Positions 18,344 to 26,180 are shown, counted from the first letter of the stretch. The stretch is 64,000 nucleotides of DNA from Flavobacterium laiguense (GCF_003097655.1 NZ_QCZH01000014.1:28034-92033); one strand, 5' to 3'. A program made the numbers and translations. The notes: generated by a model from the letters alone, not told the origin.

Positions 18344-20089
18344 ATGCCAAAATTTAACTTTTTAATTTTTCTAATAATTTCATTATCCTCTTTTTTGTTA
18401 TCATCTCAATCACAATCTACTAACAAACTATTTAATGATGTAATTCAAAAAAAAGCAAAAAACTTTAAAAAGGAAACAAATTTCAACAAAGCACAGGATT
18501 ATTTTATTAAAAAAAACTGGGATTCTACTTTAATTTATTCATTAAAACAAATAAATTCAAGCAAAAATAAAGAGTTGGCAGATTATTGTCATTTTTTTAG
18601 GGGATGCGGTCATATTAAATTAAAACTTTATAAGGAAGCCAGAACTGAGTTACATTTAATTTCAAAAAAATTCATTTATTACCCATTAGTTAATAAAAAC
18701 CTAGGACAAATCTCACTAGAATTAAAAGAATTCGAAAAAGCAATTTATTATTTTAAAGAAGTCGAAAAACTCCCTATTACAAACAATCAAGGCTATAAAA
18801 TAAGCATCATTTATGAAAATTTAGGCATTTGTTATTTACACCTCAATCAATTTCCCAAAGCCGAAGAATACCTGTTTAAAAGTCTCCAAATTCAAGAAAA
18901 AGAAAAAGAAAAAGACCCAGTATCTTTGATTTCATTGTATATGGATATTGCAAATTTATATTATGTACAATACAAAGATGCACAAGCCATTCCGTATTTT
19001 AAAAAAGCCTACACTTTATCGAAAAAAGTAAAAGATTTTGACAAAAAAAGAGACGCTTCTAAAAACATGGCAGTTGTAGAGGAAAACAGAGGCAACTTCA
19101 AAAAAGCCTTAATCTACAGAAAAGAATCCGAGCAATGGAAAGATTCTCTCAACAACCAAAACAAAGTCTGGGCACTCGCAGACTATGAGAAAAAATATGC
19201 GGTAGCGCAAAAACAAAAACAAATCTCGGTACTTAAGGTAGCCAACAAACTAAAAGATACGCAACGCAATACCATGTTTTTTTCCACATTGGGCTTATTG
19301 TTGCTTCTGGTAGGAGGCGTTTATGTCTATGGCCAAAAAGTAAAAAACGCCAAAATCATCCTGACACAAAAAGAAAAACTAGACGAGCTCAACGCTACCA
19401 AGGACCAATTGTTCTCCATAGTAAGCCATGATCTACGCTCCTCTGTCAATGCGCTCAAAACCAGTAATACCAAACTCACATATTCGCTAGAAACCAAAAA
19501 CTACAGCGAGCTAGACCAGCTGCTGCACCAAAACAGCGCGATTGCAAACGGCGCCTACAGTTTGCTGGACAACTTGCTCCATTGGGCGTTGTTGCAAACC
19601 AAACAATTGTATTTCAGCAAAGATTCGGTGCATTTGCACTCTATCGTGCAACAAATAGAACACAACTACAAACCGTTACTGCACGACAAAAGTATTGCTT
19701 TTGAGAACGCCGTTTCCAAAAACAGTTTTATCTTCGTGGATCTCGATTCGCTAAAAATCGTTTTGCGTAACCTACTCGACAACGCTATCAAATTCTCTCC
19801 AGAGAACAGCAAAATCAGTTTTTATACCCTCGAAACCAATAGCAATTTTTGCCAACTTGTAATTCAGGACTACGGTTTGGGCATGAGCCAAAACACAATA
19901 AACGAATTGCTAGAAGACAACGAACTATTAGCCAAGAAAAGCAATTCGGAGATAATAGGAACTGGCCTTGGAATGCAATTGTGCAAACAAATGATCAAGA
20001 AAAATAGCGGGACTTTTGCTATAGAAAGCGAACTCAACAAAGGAACCAAGATGATACTTTCGTTCCCAAAAACAGAACAAAATGGATAA
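18344..20089 (+). CDS. TPR-containing sensor histidine kinase
   Basis: A 581-residue kinase. A signal-like segment (residues 4-22) precedes a periplasmic region of tetratricopeptide repeats (~50-270: ENLGICYLHLNQFPKAEEYL, then PYFKKAYTL). A membrane segment follows at ~311-330, then a short coiled linker and a HisKA domain with phospho-acceptor His362 (SIVSHDLRSSVNAL). The HATPase domain shows N box RNLLDNAIKFSPEN, G1 QDYGLGMS and G2 GTGLGMQLCKQ. Its end overlaps the LytTR regulator by 8 bases, so that is the likely partner. Base composition changes sharply inside the gene: 13 G+C of 60 at 18361-18420, 35 of 60 at 19501-19560. Confidence 0.92.
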   Translation: MPKFNFLIFLIISLSSFLLSSQSQSTNKLFNDVIQKKAKNFKKETNFNKAQDYFIKKNWDSTLIYSLKQINSSKNKELADYCHFFRGCGHIKLKLYKEARTELHLISKKFIYYPLVNKNLGQISLELKEFEKAIYYFKEVEKLPITNNQGYKISIIYENLGICYLHLNQFPKAEEYLFKSLQIQEKEKEKDPVSLISLYMDIANLYYVQYKDAQAIPYFKKAYTLSKKVKDFDKKRDASKNMAVVEENRGNFKKALIYRKESEQWKDSLNNQNKVWALADYEKKYAVAQKQKQISVLKVANKLKDTQRNTMFFSTLGLLLLLVGGVYVYGQKVKNAKIILTQKEKLDELNATKDQLFSIVSHDLRSSVNALKTSNTKLTYSLETKNYSELDQLLHQNSAIANGAYSLLDNLLHWALLQTKQLYFSKDSVHLHSIVQQIEHNYKPLLHDKSIAFENAVSKNSFIFVDLDSLKIVLRNLLDNAIKFSPENSKISFYTLETNSNFCQLVIQDYGLGMSQNTINELLEDNELLAKKSNSEIIGTGLGMQLCKQMIKKNSGTFAIESELNKGTKMILSFPKTEQNG

Positions 20090-20828
20090 CATCAACGTAC
20101 TTATTATAGAAGACACCCCAGAGCAAAGTGATGCGCTGAGCAATGTCTTACTGGCCAACAAATACAACATTGTAGGCGTGGCCAGAAATTATACCGATGC
20201 CCTAACTTTATTCTACCAAAACCCCGTAGACATCATTGTAATCGATGTCTTTCTTAACGAAAAACCAGACGGAATCACCTTTGCCGAGACCATCAACATT
20301 GTACCAAATGCCTCCAAACCATTTGTGTTTTTAACCAGTTCACAAGACCGGCAGATTTTTGAGAGAGCCAAATTGACCAAGCCTTTCAGCTTCTTGATGA
20401 AACCCTTCAACGAATTGGAAATTCTCTATGCTCTGGAAATGGCTGTCGAAAAATTCTACGAGCAAACCAATGTTTTCCTGAGCGAAGACCAAGACACCGT
20501 AATCAGCAATGATTATATGTTTATCAAAAAGAAAAACGCACTCAAGAAAGTGTCCCTTCAAGACATCCTATACATCGAAGTCGAGGATCGTTATTGCAAC
20601 ATCATCACCGAGAAAGAAAAATTTGTCATCTTGATTTCACTCACCAAAATCAGCGCATTGCTCGACAAAAACAAATTCACCCGAACCCACAGAAACTACA
20701 TTGTCAACACCGATAAAATAGAGGAAATCATTCTGGCTGACAACCTTATCATCCTCAAAGGGGGGCATAAAGTAAACCTGAGCTATTCCTATAAAGATTT
20801 CATAAAAAAAATGAATATTTTGTCGTAA
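20082..20828 (+). CDS. LytTR family response regulator
   Basis: A 248-residue DNA-binding regulator. The receiver domain (~1-125) has the acidic pair E10/D11, phospho-acceptor Asp55 (IIVIDVFLNE), a T/S switch (FLTSSQ) and the conserved Lys in FLMKPF. The C-terminal LytTR domain (~145-248) shows DILYIEVEDRYCNIIT, FTRTHRNYIVNTDKIEEI and VNLSYSYKDF. Its ATG lies inside the end of the kinase gene, so the two are translationally coupled and almost certainly a cognate pair. A terminator follows at 20859. Composition resembles the GC-richer kinase half, not the surrounding genes. Confidence 0.93.
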   Translation: MDNINVLIIEDTPEQSDALSNVLLANKYNIVGVARNYTDALTLFYQNPVDIIVIDVFLNEKPDGITFAETINIVPNASKPFVFLTSSQDRQIFERAKLTKPFSFLMKPFNELEILYALEMAVEKFYEQTNVFLSEDQDTVISNDYMFIKKKNALKKVSLQDILYIEVEDRYCNIITEKEKFVILISLTKISALLDKNKFTRTHRNYIVNTDKIEEIILADNLIILKGGHKVNLSYSYKDFIKKMNILS

Positions 20829-20858
20829 TCCCATAAAGAGAAACGTACCGAACCAAAT

Positions 20859-20884
20859 CTTCCCCAAAAGGGAAGTTTTTTTTT
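20859..20884 (+). terminator. Terminator of the kinase/regulator operon
   Basis: CTTCCC / GGGAAG (20859-20864 with 20870-20875), then a 9-base T run. Confidence 0.8.
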
Positions 20885-21028
20885 ATGATTTCTTCCCAGT
20901 AGACAGAATTCTTATCAACGTCTCCTCCTATGGTTATCTCGTGACAACAATTACAGCTTTCATGACATTTCAACTTTTAGTTTTTGAATTCTTAAGTAGT
21001 TTTACTTCAGAAAACAAAACAAACAATC

Positions 21029-21268
21029 ATGAAACTAGAAATTAACAACCACCCAATTATGCAACTGAAAACAATATTAAACAAAATAAACCCATGGGTT
21101 GGACTTATAGGCTCATTGTGCCTCATCATCCCAAGTCTATATGACATTCTAGACGAACCGTTAACACTAAGCAGTGACCATCTAGCCCTAGCTTCTGGTG
21201 TATTCTTTATGATTGTATTTTTAAAAGAAATATTCGATAGAATTATCAACTTAGAAGGAATGGAATAA
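21029..21268 (+). CDS. Small membrane protein (79 aa), hypothetical
   Basis: Two hydrophobic segments are visible, PWVGLIGSLCLIIPSLYDIL (~22-41) and LALASGVFFMIVFLKEIF (~52-69), joined by a short acidic loop. The N-terminus is short and hydrophilic. It has its own terminator (21360) and lies between the LytTR regulator and rpoD. No family was recognised. Its size and two-helix pattern support a real membrane protein. Confidence 0.6.
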   Translation: MKLEINNHPIMQLKTILNKINPWVGLIGSLCLIIPSLYDILDEPLTLSSDHLALASGVFFMIVFLKEIFDRIINLEGME

Positions 21269-21359
21269 ATTAAAAAACCAAAAAAAATAGCCTATGCCAT
21301 TTAGCGCTATTTCTTGTATAAACTAGACTTTCCAATAAACAATTAAATTAGTTAGAATT

Positions 21360-21391
21360 ACCTGTTTCATCGTTTTGAAGCAGGTTTTTTT
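21360..21391 (+). terminator. Terminator upstream of rpoD
   Basis: ACCTGTTTCA / TGAAGCAGGT (21360-21369 with 21376-21385), a 6-base loop and a T run. It ends the small membrane protein transcript. Confidence 0.8.
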
Positions 21392-21421
21392 ATCTATTTT
21401 GAAAATAACAGCTCTTTTTGC

Positions 21422-21456
21422 AACTTTTTTGAAACTAGTTGTAACTTTTTTGAAAC
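21422..21456 (+). promoter_or_regulatory. Perfect 14-bp direct repeat upstream of rpoD
   Basis: AACTTTTTTGAAAC occurs at 21422-21435 and again at 21443-21456, exactly 21 bp (two helical turns) apart and 49 bases before the rpoD ATG. The second copy contains a TTG that could be a -33 element. The corresponding -7 region (tataaccatttg) is only an approximate TAnnTTTG match. The geometry suggests a protein-binding site on one DNA face. Confidence 0.5.
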
Positions 21457-21490
21457 CCCGTACGTATAACCATTTGTACACTTAAAAATT

Positions 21491-21497
21491 GAGGAGA
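21491..21497 (+). promoter_or_regulatory. Strong Shine-Dalgarno sequence of rpoD
   Basis: GAGGAGA lies 7 bases before the rpoD ATG. Most genes in this window have only A-rich upstream sequence and no Shine-Dalgarno, so this site is exceptional here. Confidence 0.7.
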
Positions 21498-21504
21498 CAA
21501 AAAC

Positions 21505-22368
21505 ATGAGACAACTTAAAATTACCAAGCAGGTTACCAATCGTGAAACTGCTTCATTAGACAAATATTTACAAGAAATTGGAAAAGTTGACCTTATTACC
21601 GCTGACGAAGAGGTAGAATTAGCTCAAAAGATAAAAGCTGGGGACCAAAGAGCCTTAGAGAAATTAACAAAAGCCAATTTACGTTTCGTAGTTTCGGTAG
21701 CCAAACAATATCAAAATCAAGGACTTACCCTTCCCGATTTGATCAACGAGGGAAATTTAGGATTGATAAAAGCAGCACAACGTTTTGATGAAACTCGTGG
21801 TTTTAAATTCATTTCATATGCTGTTTGGTGGATTCGTCAATCGATACTTCAAGCTTTGGCAGAACAATCTCGTATCGTTCGTTTGCCTTTAAATAAAATT
21901 GGTTCTATCAATAAAATCAACAAAATGTACGCTTTACTAGAGCAATCTAATGAGCGTCCACCATCTGCTGAGGAAATTGCAAAAGAACTAGACATGACTG
22001 TAAATGACGTAAAAGAGTCTATGAAAAACTCTGGTCGTCACTTATCTATGGATGCACCTCTTGTAGAAGGAGAAGATTCAAACCTTTATGATGTATTGCG
22101 TTCAGGTGAATCTCCAAACCCAGACAGAGAATTAATACACGAATCATTGCGTACCGAAATCGAACGTTCATTAGAGACATTAACTCCAAGAGAGGCAGAT
22201 GTGGTTCGTTTGTACTTTGGTCTTGGTGATCAACACCCAATGACACTGGAAGAAATAGGCGAAACTTTCGACCTAACTCGTGAGCGTGTACGTCAAATCA
22301 AGGAAAAAGCAATCCGTAGATTAAAACATACTTCTAGAAGTAAAATATTAAAAACATATTTAGGTTAA
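21505..22368 (+). CDS. rpoD: Primary RNA polymerase sigma factor (RpoD/SigA, Bacteroidetes type)
   Basis: The housekeeping sigma factor that recognises TTG/TAnnTTTG promoters in this phylum. At 287 aa it has the short Bacteroidetes form without a large region 1.1. Region 1.2 is at ~15-55 ([20 protein letters not shown]). Region 2 is at ~60-130 ([19 protein letters not shown], then [15 protein letters not shown]). Region 3 is at ~135-200, and region 4 is the C-terminal helix-turn-helix ([20 protein letters not shown]). It has an unusual Shine-Dalgarno and a direct repeat upstream, and two successive terminators downstream, so it is a single-gene unit. Confidence 0.97.
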   Translation: MRQLKITKQVTNRETASLDKYLQEIGKVDLITADEEVELAQKIKAGDQRALEKLTKANLRFVVSVAKQYQNQGLTLPDLINEGNLGLIKAAQRFDETRGFKFISYAVWWIRQSILQALAEQSRIVRLPLNKIGSINKINKMYALLEQSNERPPSAEEIAKELDMTVNDVKESMKNSGRHLSMDAPLVEGEDSNLYDVLRSGESPNPDRELIHESLRTEIERSLETLTPREADVVRLYFGLGDQHPMTLEEIGETFDLTRERVRQIKEKAIRRLKHTSRSKILKTYLG

Positions 22369-22435
22369 TTTAAAATATCCCCAAATTAAAATTTTTAAAT
22401 ACTCTAATTTTTAAATCTTTTAATTCAAAGTGAAC

Positions 22436-22462
22436 AACAGTCTGATTAACTGTTCGTTTTTT
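22436..22462 (+). terminator. First rpoD terminator
   Basis: AACAGT-ctgatta-ACTGTT (22436-22454), then a T run at 22457-22462. Its loop is identical to that of the next hairpin. Confidence 0.65.
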
Positions 22463-22474
22463 GATTGATGATTG

Positions 22475-22507
22475 AAACTCCGGCTGATTACCGGAGTTTT
22501 ATTTTTT
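22475..22507 (+). terminator. Second rpoD terminator
   Basis: AAACTCCGG-ctgatta-CCGGAGTTT (22475-22499), then T-rich sequence. It is stronger than the first and shares its 7-base loop. Confidence 0.85.
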
Positions 22508-22595
22508 TAAATAACCATAGCATTCAATATATTTTATTTATGTTCCAATCAGAAATCAAAAAAAATCGTTAAGCTTTGCGATCTTTGCAAAAATC

Positions 22596-22628
22596 TTTGC
22601 GCCTTTGCGGTTAAAAAAGCTAATTTTG
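22596..22628 (+). promoter_or_regulatory. Promoter of rpe
   Basis: TTTG (22596-22599), 21 bases and TAATTTTG (22621-22628) fit the Bacteroidetes promoter exactly. The -33 element comes from a degenerate intergenic repeat of the ctttgcg family spanning 22574-22612. The resulting leader contains the hairpin AGATGCAC-cgct-GTGCATCT (22650-22669). The rest of the 319-base rpoD-rpe gap holds the rpoD terminators and nothing coding. Confidence 0.6.
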
Positions 22629-22649
22629 CAAAAAACTACAAACTAGTAA

Positions 22650-22669
22650 AGATGCACCGCTGTGCATCT
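22650..22669. repeat. Palindromic hairpin in the rpe leader
   Basis: AGATGCAC and GTGCATCT form a perfect 8-bp stem around cgct, 19 bases before the rpe ATG. Similar gatgcac-type palindromes are common intergenic elements in this group. It could affect rpe translation. Confidence 0.5.
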
Positions 22670-22687
22670 CAACGTAAAAACTACACA

Positions 22688-23350
22688 ATGAAGAACACAC
22701 TTATTGCCCCTTCAGTACTGGCTGCCGATTTTGCCAATCTGCAACGTGACATAGAAATGATCAACAACAGTGAAGCCGACTGGTTTCATATAGACATCAT
22801 GGATGGTGTTTTTGTTCCAAACATTTCCTTTGGAATGCCCGTTTTAGATGCGATTAACAGACATGCAAAAAAAACAATTGATGTACATTTGATGATTGTC
22901 AATCCAGACCAATACATCAAAACATTCAAGGAATTGGGAACCGATATCCTAACGGTACACTATGAAGCTTGCACACACTTGCACAGAACCCTACAGGCTA
23001 TCAAATCCGAAGGAATGAAAGCAGGAGTCGCCCTTAACCCTCACACCAACATTGATTTATTGGAAGACATCATCAATGACATCGACATGGTTTGCATCAT
23101 GAGTGTGAATCCCGGTTTTGGAGGACAGTCTTTTATAGAAAACACTTACACAAAAGTAAAAAAACTAAAAGAACTGATTACTCGAAAAGGAGCAACCACC
23201 CTTATAGAAATTGATGGCGGTGTAACCAATAAAAATGCTCTACAGCTAGTAGAGGCCGGAGCTGATGTACTTGTAGCAGGAAGCTTTGTTTTTAAGGCTG
23301 ACAACCCAACACAAACCATCGCCGATTTAAAAAAATTGACAACGGTATAA
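22688..23350 (+). CDS. rpe: Ribulose-phosphate 3-epimerase
   Basis: This enzyme interconverts ribulose-5-phosphate and xylulose-5-phosphate in the pentose phosphate pathway, using a TIM barrel with a bound metal. The start at 22688 (MKNTLIAPSVLAADFANL) was chosen over the upstream ATG at 22652, which lies within a palindromic repeat. The 220-residue length is typical. Metal and catalytic motifs are visible: HIDIMDGVFVPNISFG, DVHLMI, MSVNPGFGGQSFI and IEIDGGV, with phosphate-binding GADVLVAGSFVF. It is a single-gene unit between the rpoD terminators and a shared terminator with the CBS gene. Confidence 0.97.
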   Translation: MKNTLIAPSVLAADFANLQRDIEMINNSEADWFHIDIMDGVFVPNISFGMPVLDAINRHAKKTIDVHLMIVNPDQYIKTFKELGTDILTVHYEACTHLHRTLQAIKSEGMKAGVALNPHTNIDLLEDIINDIDMVCIMSVNPGFGGQSFIENTYTKVKKLKELITRKGATTLIEIDGGVTNKNALQLVEAGADVLVAGSFVFKADNPTQTIADLKKLTTV

Positions 23351-23356
23351 AAATAC

Positions 23357-23396
23357 AAAAGTCCCAATACTCTTCCTGAGCATTGGGACTTTTTTC
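23357..23396. terminator. Bidirectional terminator between rpe and the CBS gene
   Basis: A 12-bp perfect stem AAAAGTCCCAAT / ATTGGGACTTTT (23357-23368 with 23382-23393) has T runs on both strands. Confidence 0.9.
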
Positions 23397-23407
23397 ATAA
23401 CAACCCT

Positions 23408-23830
23408 TTATTTATACTGATCAATTAAATACTTAATAAGATCGGTCGTGGTTACAATTCCAACCAACAAACTTCCTTCACAAACTGGCAAAGCATGAAA
23501 TTCGTTGCTTGCCAAAATCTCTGCAGCTTCTTTAATAGTAGTTTCCGGAGAAATGGTAATTAATTTTTTGGCCATCACCTGCTCCACCGTAAACATATTA
23601 TAAACAGTCGTATCTACAACCTCTTCGTCATCATCGATCGCATCTGCAAAAGAGATCCTCAATAAATCGGTATAACTCAACATTCCTATTATGGTAGTTC
23701 CGCTTACTACCGGAATATGCCTAATTTTATGGTGTTTAAAAAGAGACTCCGCTTTTGTCAAATCATCTAAAACAGTCAATTTAATAATATTCTTTGTCAT
23801 AATAGCCGACACTGGCACTCGATGTTTCAT
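23408..23830 (-). CDS. CBS-pair domain protein
   Basis: A 140-residue protein made of two CBS motifs. First: IMTKNIIKLTVLDDLTKAESLF with HIPVVSGTTIIGMLSYTDLL. Second: VMAKKLITISPETTIKEAAEIL with ALPVCEGSLLVGIVTTTDLI. CBS pairs bind adenosine nucleotides or SAM and regulate partner proteins by energy state. No effector domain is fused and no obvious partner is adjacent, so the target is unknown. It is transcribed alone on the minus strand. Confidence 0.88.
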   Translation of the reverse strand: MKHRVPVSAIMTKNIIKLTVLDDLTKAESLFKHHKIRHIPVVSGTTIIGMLSYTDLLRISFADAIDDDEEVVDTTVYNMFTVEQVMAKKLITISPETTIKEAAEILASNEFHALPVCEGSLLVGIVTTTDLIKYLIDQYK

Positions 23831-23931
23831 AGCTCTTCTTTTTTAAATTATACCCAAATTTAAAAAAGAAAATCAATCCAAAATATGATGTTTATCAGTT
23901 GTTAAGTTATAAAGTTTAATTTAACCATAAA

Positions 23932-24744
23932 TTAAGGTCTCATATTCAACATCAAACAGACATTTTTATAAAGATCGGGAAACTGCTTTTCAAATTCCAA
24001 AGGGGTTTCAAAATAGTGTTCGACTAGCACGGCAAGAAACTCAAACTGATTGGTAAAAGCATAAATCCTAAAATAGTTGGATTGAATTAGTTGCTCCCTA
24101 ACAGTTGAGTCACTTACTTCTTCATTAATGATACTGTACATTCTGGAAAAAAGCATCACACCATTATCATTACTTTGCAAACCTTGATAATGCAAGGCAT
24201 GCGCAAATTCATGAATTCCGAGATTCAGATTATCATTTGTAATATCATATCCTTTTTGAAAATCTTCCCAAGAAAAAACAACCGCTTTCGCTTTGGGATT
24301 AAATTCTCCCTTATGATATTGTTGGGTAATCCTTGAAAAATAGACGGATGGATAAATTATTATTTTATCAAAAACATCGCAAAGATACTGACGCATACCA
24401 AAAGATAACATGGTAAATGTGGCTGCAACATGTACTTTTACTTCTTCGGTAATTACAAAATTTTCACGGCCTACAAATTCGTATTTCTCCATAAATCTAG
24501 CAATTCTATGCTCAAAATGGGTTTTATTTCTATCAGATAAACGTATATAAAAAGGAAATTGAGTATTTAAGAAGCGTAATGCGGTGGGGGTGATTTTCTT
24601 CTGAAAAAGGTAAAAATGAACAAAGAAGGGTCTACCAAATACTAAGCCGAAACAGTATTCCAGAAACATAAAAACAACGCCGACAAAAAAACCTAAAAAA
24701 ATAAGAAAAACAACAAAAGTAAAAAGAAGGACAATGTTTTCCAT
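23932..24744 (-). CDS. MtfA-like zinc metallopeptidase (M90 family)
   Basis: A 270-residue protein with an N-terminal membrane segment (~5-30) and a soluble zinc peptidase domain. The zinc motif HEFAH is at residues 178-182, preceded by VVFSWEDFQKGYDI and followed by NEFLAVLVEHYFETP-like sequence (the actual text is QFEFLAVLVEHYFETP), which is conserved in this family. E. coli MtfA modulates the glucose phosphotransferase regulator Mlc; this protein differs in being membrane-anchored, so only the peptidase chemistry is inferred. It is a single-gene unit. Confidence 0.82.
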   Translation of the reverse strand: MENIVLLFTFVVFLIFLGFFVGVVFMFLEYCFGLVFGRPFFVHFYLFQKKITPTALRFLNTQFPFYIRLSDRNKTHFEHRIARFMEKYEFVGRENFVITEEVKVHVAATFTMLSFGMRQYLCDVFDKIIIYPSVYFSRITQQYHKGEFNPKAKAVVFSWEDFQKGYDITNDNLNLGIHEFAHALHYQGLQSNDNGVMLFSRMYSIINEEVSDSTVREQLIQSNYFRIYAFTNQFEFLAVLVEHYFETPLEFEKQFPDLYKNVCLMLNMRP

Positions 24745-24861
24745 AAAATTGACTTAGAGCCTGTTTGAATTAATAGATACTAAAACTTAAAATATTTTAT
24801 ACTTACTTGTTTTTAAAAATGTGTTAACAAAACAATTTTGAACTTAGTACATCAGCCAATA

Positions 24862-25290
24862 CTATTCTTGTTTCAGTAATTTATCCCGTACTAAAAGAGC
24901 TTCAATCCCAGCCTCGGCAACTGCATGATCGTTATCTACGGAACTACCACTTACTCCAATAGCCCCAATGACTATATCCTCATTATTTCTAATAGGAATT
25001 CCTCCTGGAAAAGTAATCAAACCTCCATTAGAATGTTCGATATGATACAAAGGACCACCCGGTTGGGAAAGTGTTCCTAAAACCCCCGTATTTTTTTGAA
25101 ACAGACAAGCTGTTTTTGCTTTTCGAATTGAGATATCCGCCGCACCCAATAATGCTCCATCCATACGTGCAAACGCTAAAATATTGGTTCCTGCATCTAC
25201 TATAGCAATATTCATTTTAGTATTTAATTCAACTGCTTTCTGTTTTGCTCCAGCAATTATTTTTTCAGCTTGTTCTAAGGTAATATTCAT
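24862..25290 (-). CDS. GlcG/HbpS family protein
   Basis: A 142-residue cytoplasmic protein of the GlcG/HbpS (DUF336) family. Related members bind heme or cobalamin, or accompany glycolate and propanediol enzymes. The start was set at 25290 ([16 protein letters not shown]), matching the family N-terminus; eight extra codons are possible upstream. Conserved blocks are [21 protein letters not shown], then [20 protein letters not shown] and [10 protein letters not shown]. No related catabolic gene is adjacent, so the ligand is unknown. The next feature downstream is an MtfA-like gene with no clear link. Confidence 0.85.
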   Translation of the reverse strand: MNITLEQAEKIIAGAKQKAVELNTKMNIAIVDAGTNILAFARMDGALLGAADISIRKAKTACLFQKNTGVLGTLSQPGGPLYHIEHSNGGLITFPGGIPIRNNEDIVIGAIGVSGSSVDNDHAVAEAGIEALLVRDKLLKQE

Positions 25291-25354
25291 TTTTCTAAAT
25301 TTAACAGTTCTCAATTTATTATTTCAACAGAAACCTATTTTAAACGCTTATTTA

Positions 25355-25383
25355 TAAAAAAAGCAAGCTGAATTAGCTTGCTT
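25355..25383 (-). terminator. Terminator of tRNA-Arg
   Basis: On the minus strand, AAGCAAGCT / AGCTTGCTT pair around 5 bases and run into seven T residues, 7 bases after the tRNA. Confidence 0.85.
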
Positions 25384-25389
25384 AAGTTG

Positions 25390-25463
25390 TGACCACGGCA
25401 GGGTTCGAACCTGCAACCCTCAGAGTCGAAATCTGATATTCTATCCAGTTGAACTACGCAGTC
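25390..25463 (-). tRNA. tRNA-Arg, anticodon TCG
   Basis: The minus strand folds as a cloverleaf. The acceptor stem is GACTGCG with CGTGGTC. The anticodon stem TCAGA / TCTGA encloses the loop TTTCGAC with anticodon TCG (reads CGA). The T arm contains GGTTCGAACC. The discriminator base is A. CCA is not encoded. It is 74 bases long. Confidence 0.93.
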
Positions 25464-25488
25464 AGTTGATTTTAGATTGTAGATATAA

Positions 25489-25520
25489 GATTGCAGATTT
25501 TAGATTTAAAATCTGCAATC
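25489..25520. repeat. Perfect 14-bp hairpin between yqeY and tRNA-Arg
   Basis: GATTGCAGATTTTA pairs with TAAAATCTGCAATC around gatt. It belongs to the dispersed 'agattttagatt' text that recurs near 26000, 34400 and 55970. It could end the yqeY transcript on the minus strand, although no long T run follows. Confidence 0.55.
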
Positions 25521-25531
25521 AATAGTCTTTT

Positions 25532-25981
25532 TTATGTCAATAATTTCTTCACGATAGTAGAAATGGTTTTTCCTTCGGCTGTTCCTCCTAGTTGAGCAGC
25601 TGCCAATCCCATTACTTTACCCATAGATGCAATTCCTGACGCTCCTGTTTCGGTAATGATTTTAGCGATCACAACTTCTACTTCAGCTTCACTTAATTGA
25701 GCTGGCAAGAATTTTTCGATTACGGCAATTTGTGCCAATTCTGGTTCAGCCAAATCCAAACGATTTTGCTCAGTAAATATTTTGGCACTATCCTTACGAG
25801 TTTTAACCAATTTTTGAAGTAATTTAATCTCGTCATCTGCCGAGATTTCTTCTTTTGAACCTGAGGCTGTTTGCGCCAATAAAATTTCAGATTTTATAGC
25901 TCTTAAGGCTTCTAATGCTACTGTATCTTTGGCTCTCATGGCGGTTTTGATTTCGTCCATGATTTGTATTGATAAACTCAT
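25532..25981 (-). CDS. GatB/YqeY domain protein
   Basis: A 149-residue protein equivalent to a free-standing C-terminal helical domain of the amidotransferase GatB, as in YqeY. Visible features are the N-terminal MDEIKTAMRAKDTVALEALRAIKSEI, the middle EKFLPAQLSEAEV and the C-terminal GKVMGLAAAQLGGTAEGKTISTIVKKLL, which together define the family. Its role is presumed to be tRNA-linked, but free YqeY proteins have no proven activity. It lies 338 bases downstream of ftsZ but is separated from it by a terminator. Confidence 0.92.
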   Translation of the reverse strand: MSLSIQIMDEIKTAMRAKDTVALEALRAIKSEILLAQTASGSKEEISADDEIKLLQKLVKTRKDSAKIFTEQNRLDLAEPELAQIAVIEKFLPAQLSEAEVEVVIAKIITETGASGIASMGKVMGLAAAQLGGTAEGKTISTIVKKLLT

Positions 25982-26054
25982 ATTCTGTATTTTAGATTTA
26001 AAATTTTAGATTTTAGATTGTCTCTCTGAAAACGAATCTCTGTGACTGCCCCAG

Positions 26055-26070
26055 TCCCGACGCTTCGGGA
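26055..26070. repeat. Short palindromic element TCCCGA-N4-TCGGGA (copy 3)
   Basis: TCCCGA-cgct-TCGGGA adjoins the larger imperfect hairpin at 26076-26180. Same family as the copies at 1845 and 14637. Confidence 0.6.
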
Positions 26071-26075
26071 GAAAT

Positions 26076-26180
26076 GGAAAGCCTTTTTGAGAGGAACTCT
26101 ATTTTTTCTTGAACTAGAAAAGCGACTAAAAGGAGCTCTTTCTTGTTCTTAGAAAAAAATAGTTGCGACAAAAAGCTTCC
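26076..26180. repeat. Imperfect ~38-bp inverted repeat, MITE-like
   Basis: The left arm begins GGAAAGCCTTTTTG and contains CTATTTTTTCTTGAAC. The right arm contains GTTCTTAGAAAAAAATAG and ends CAAAAAGCTTCC, the approximate reverse complement. It lies in the 338-base ftsZ-yqeY gap, which otherwise holds only the palindrome at 26055 and the ftsZ terminator. A short frame here (26013-26207) is an artefact of the repeat. Confidence 0.45.

Noticed and set aside
25464..25531. A small RNA gene between tRNA-Arg and yqeY
   Set aside because: The perfect hairpin is made of the dispersed agattttagatt repeat text and has no promoter or T run to mark a transcript.
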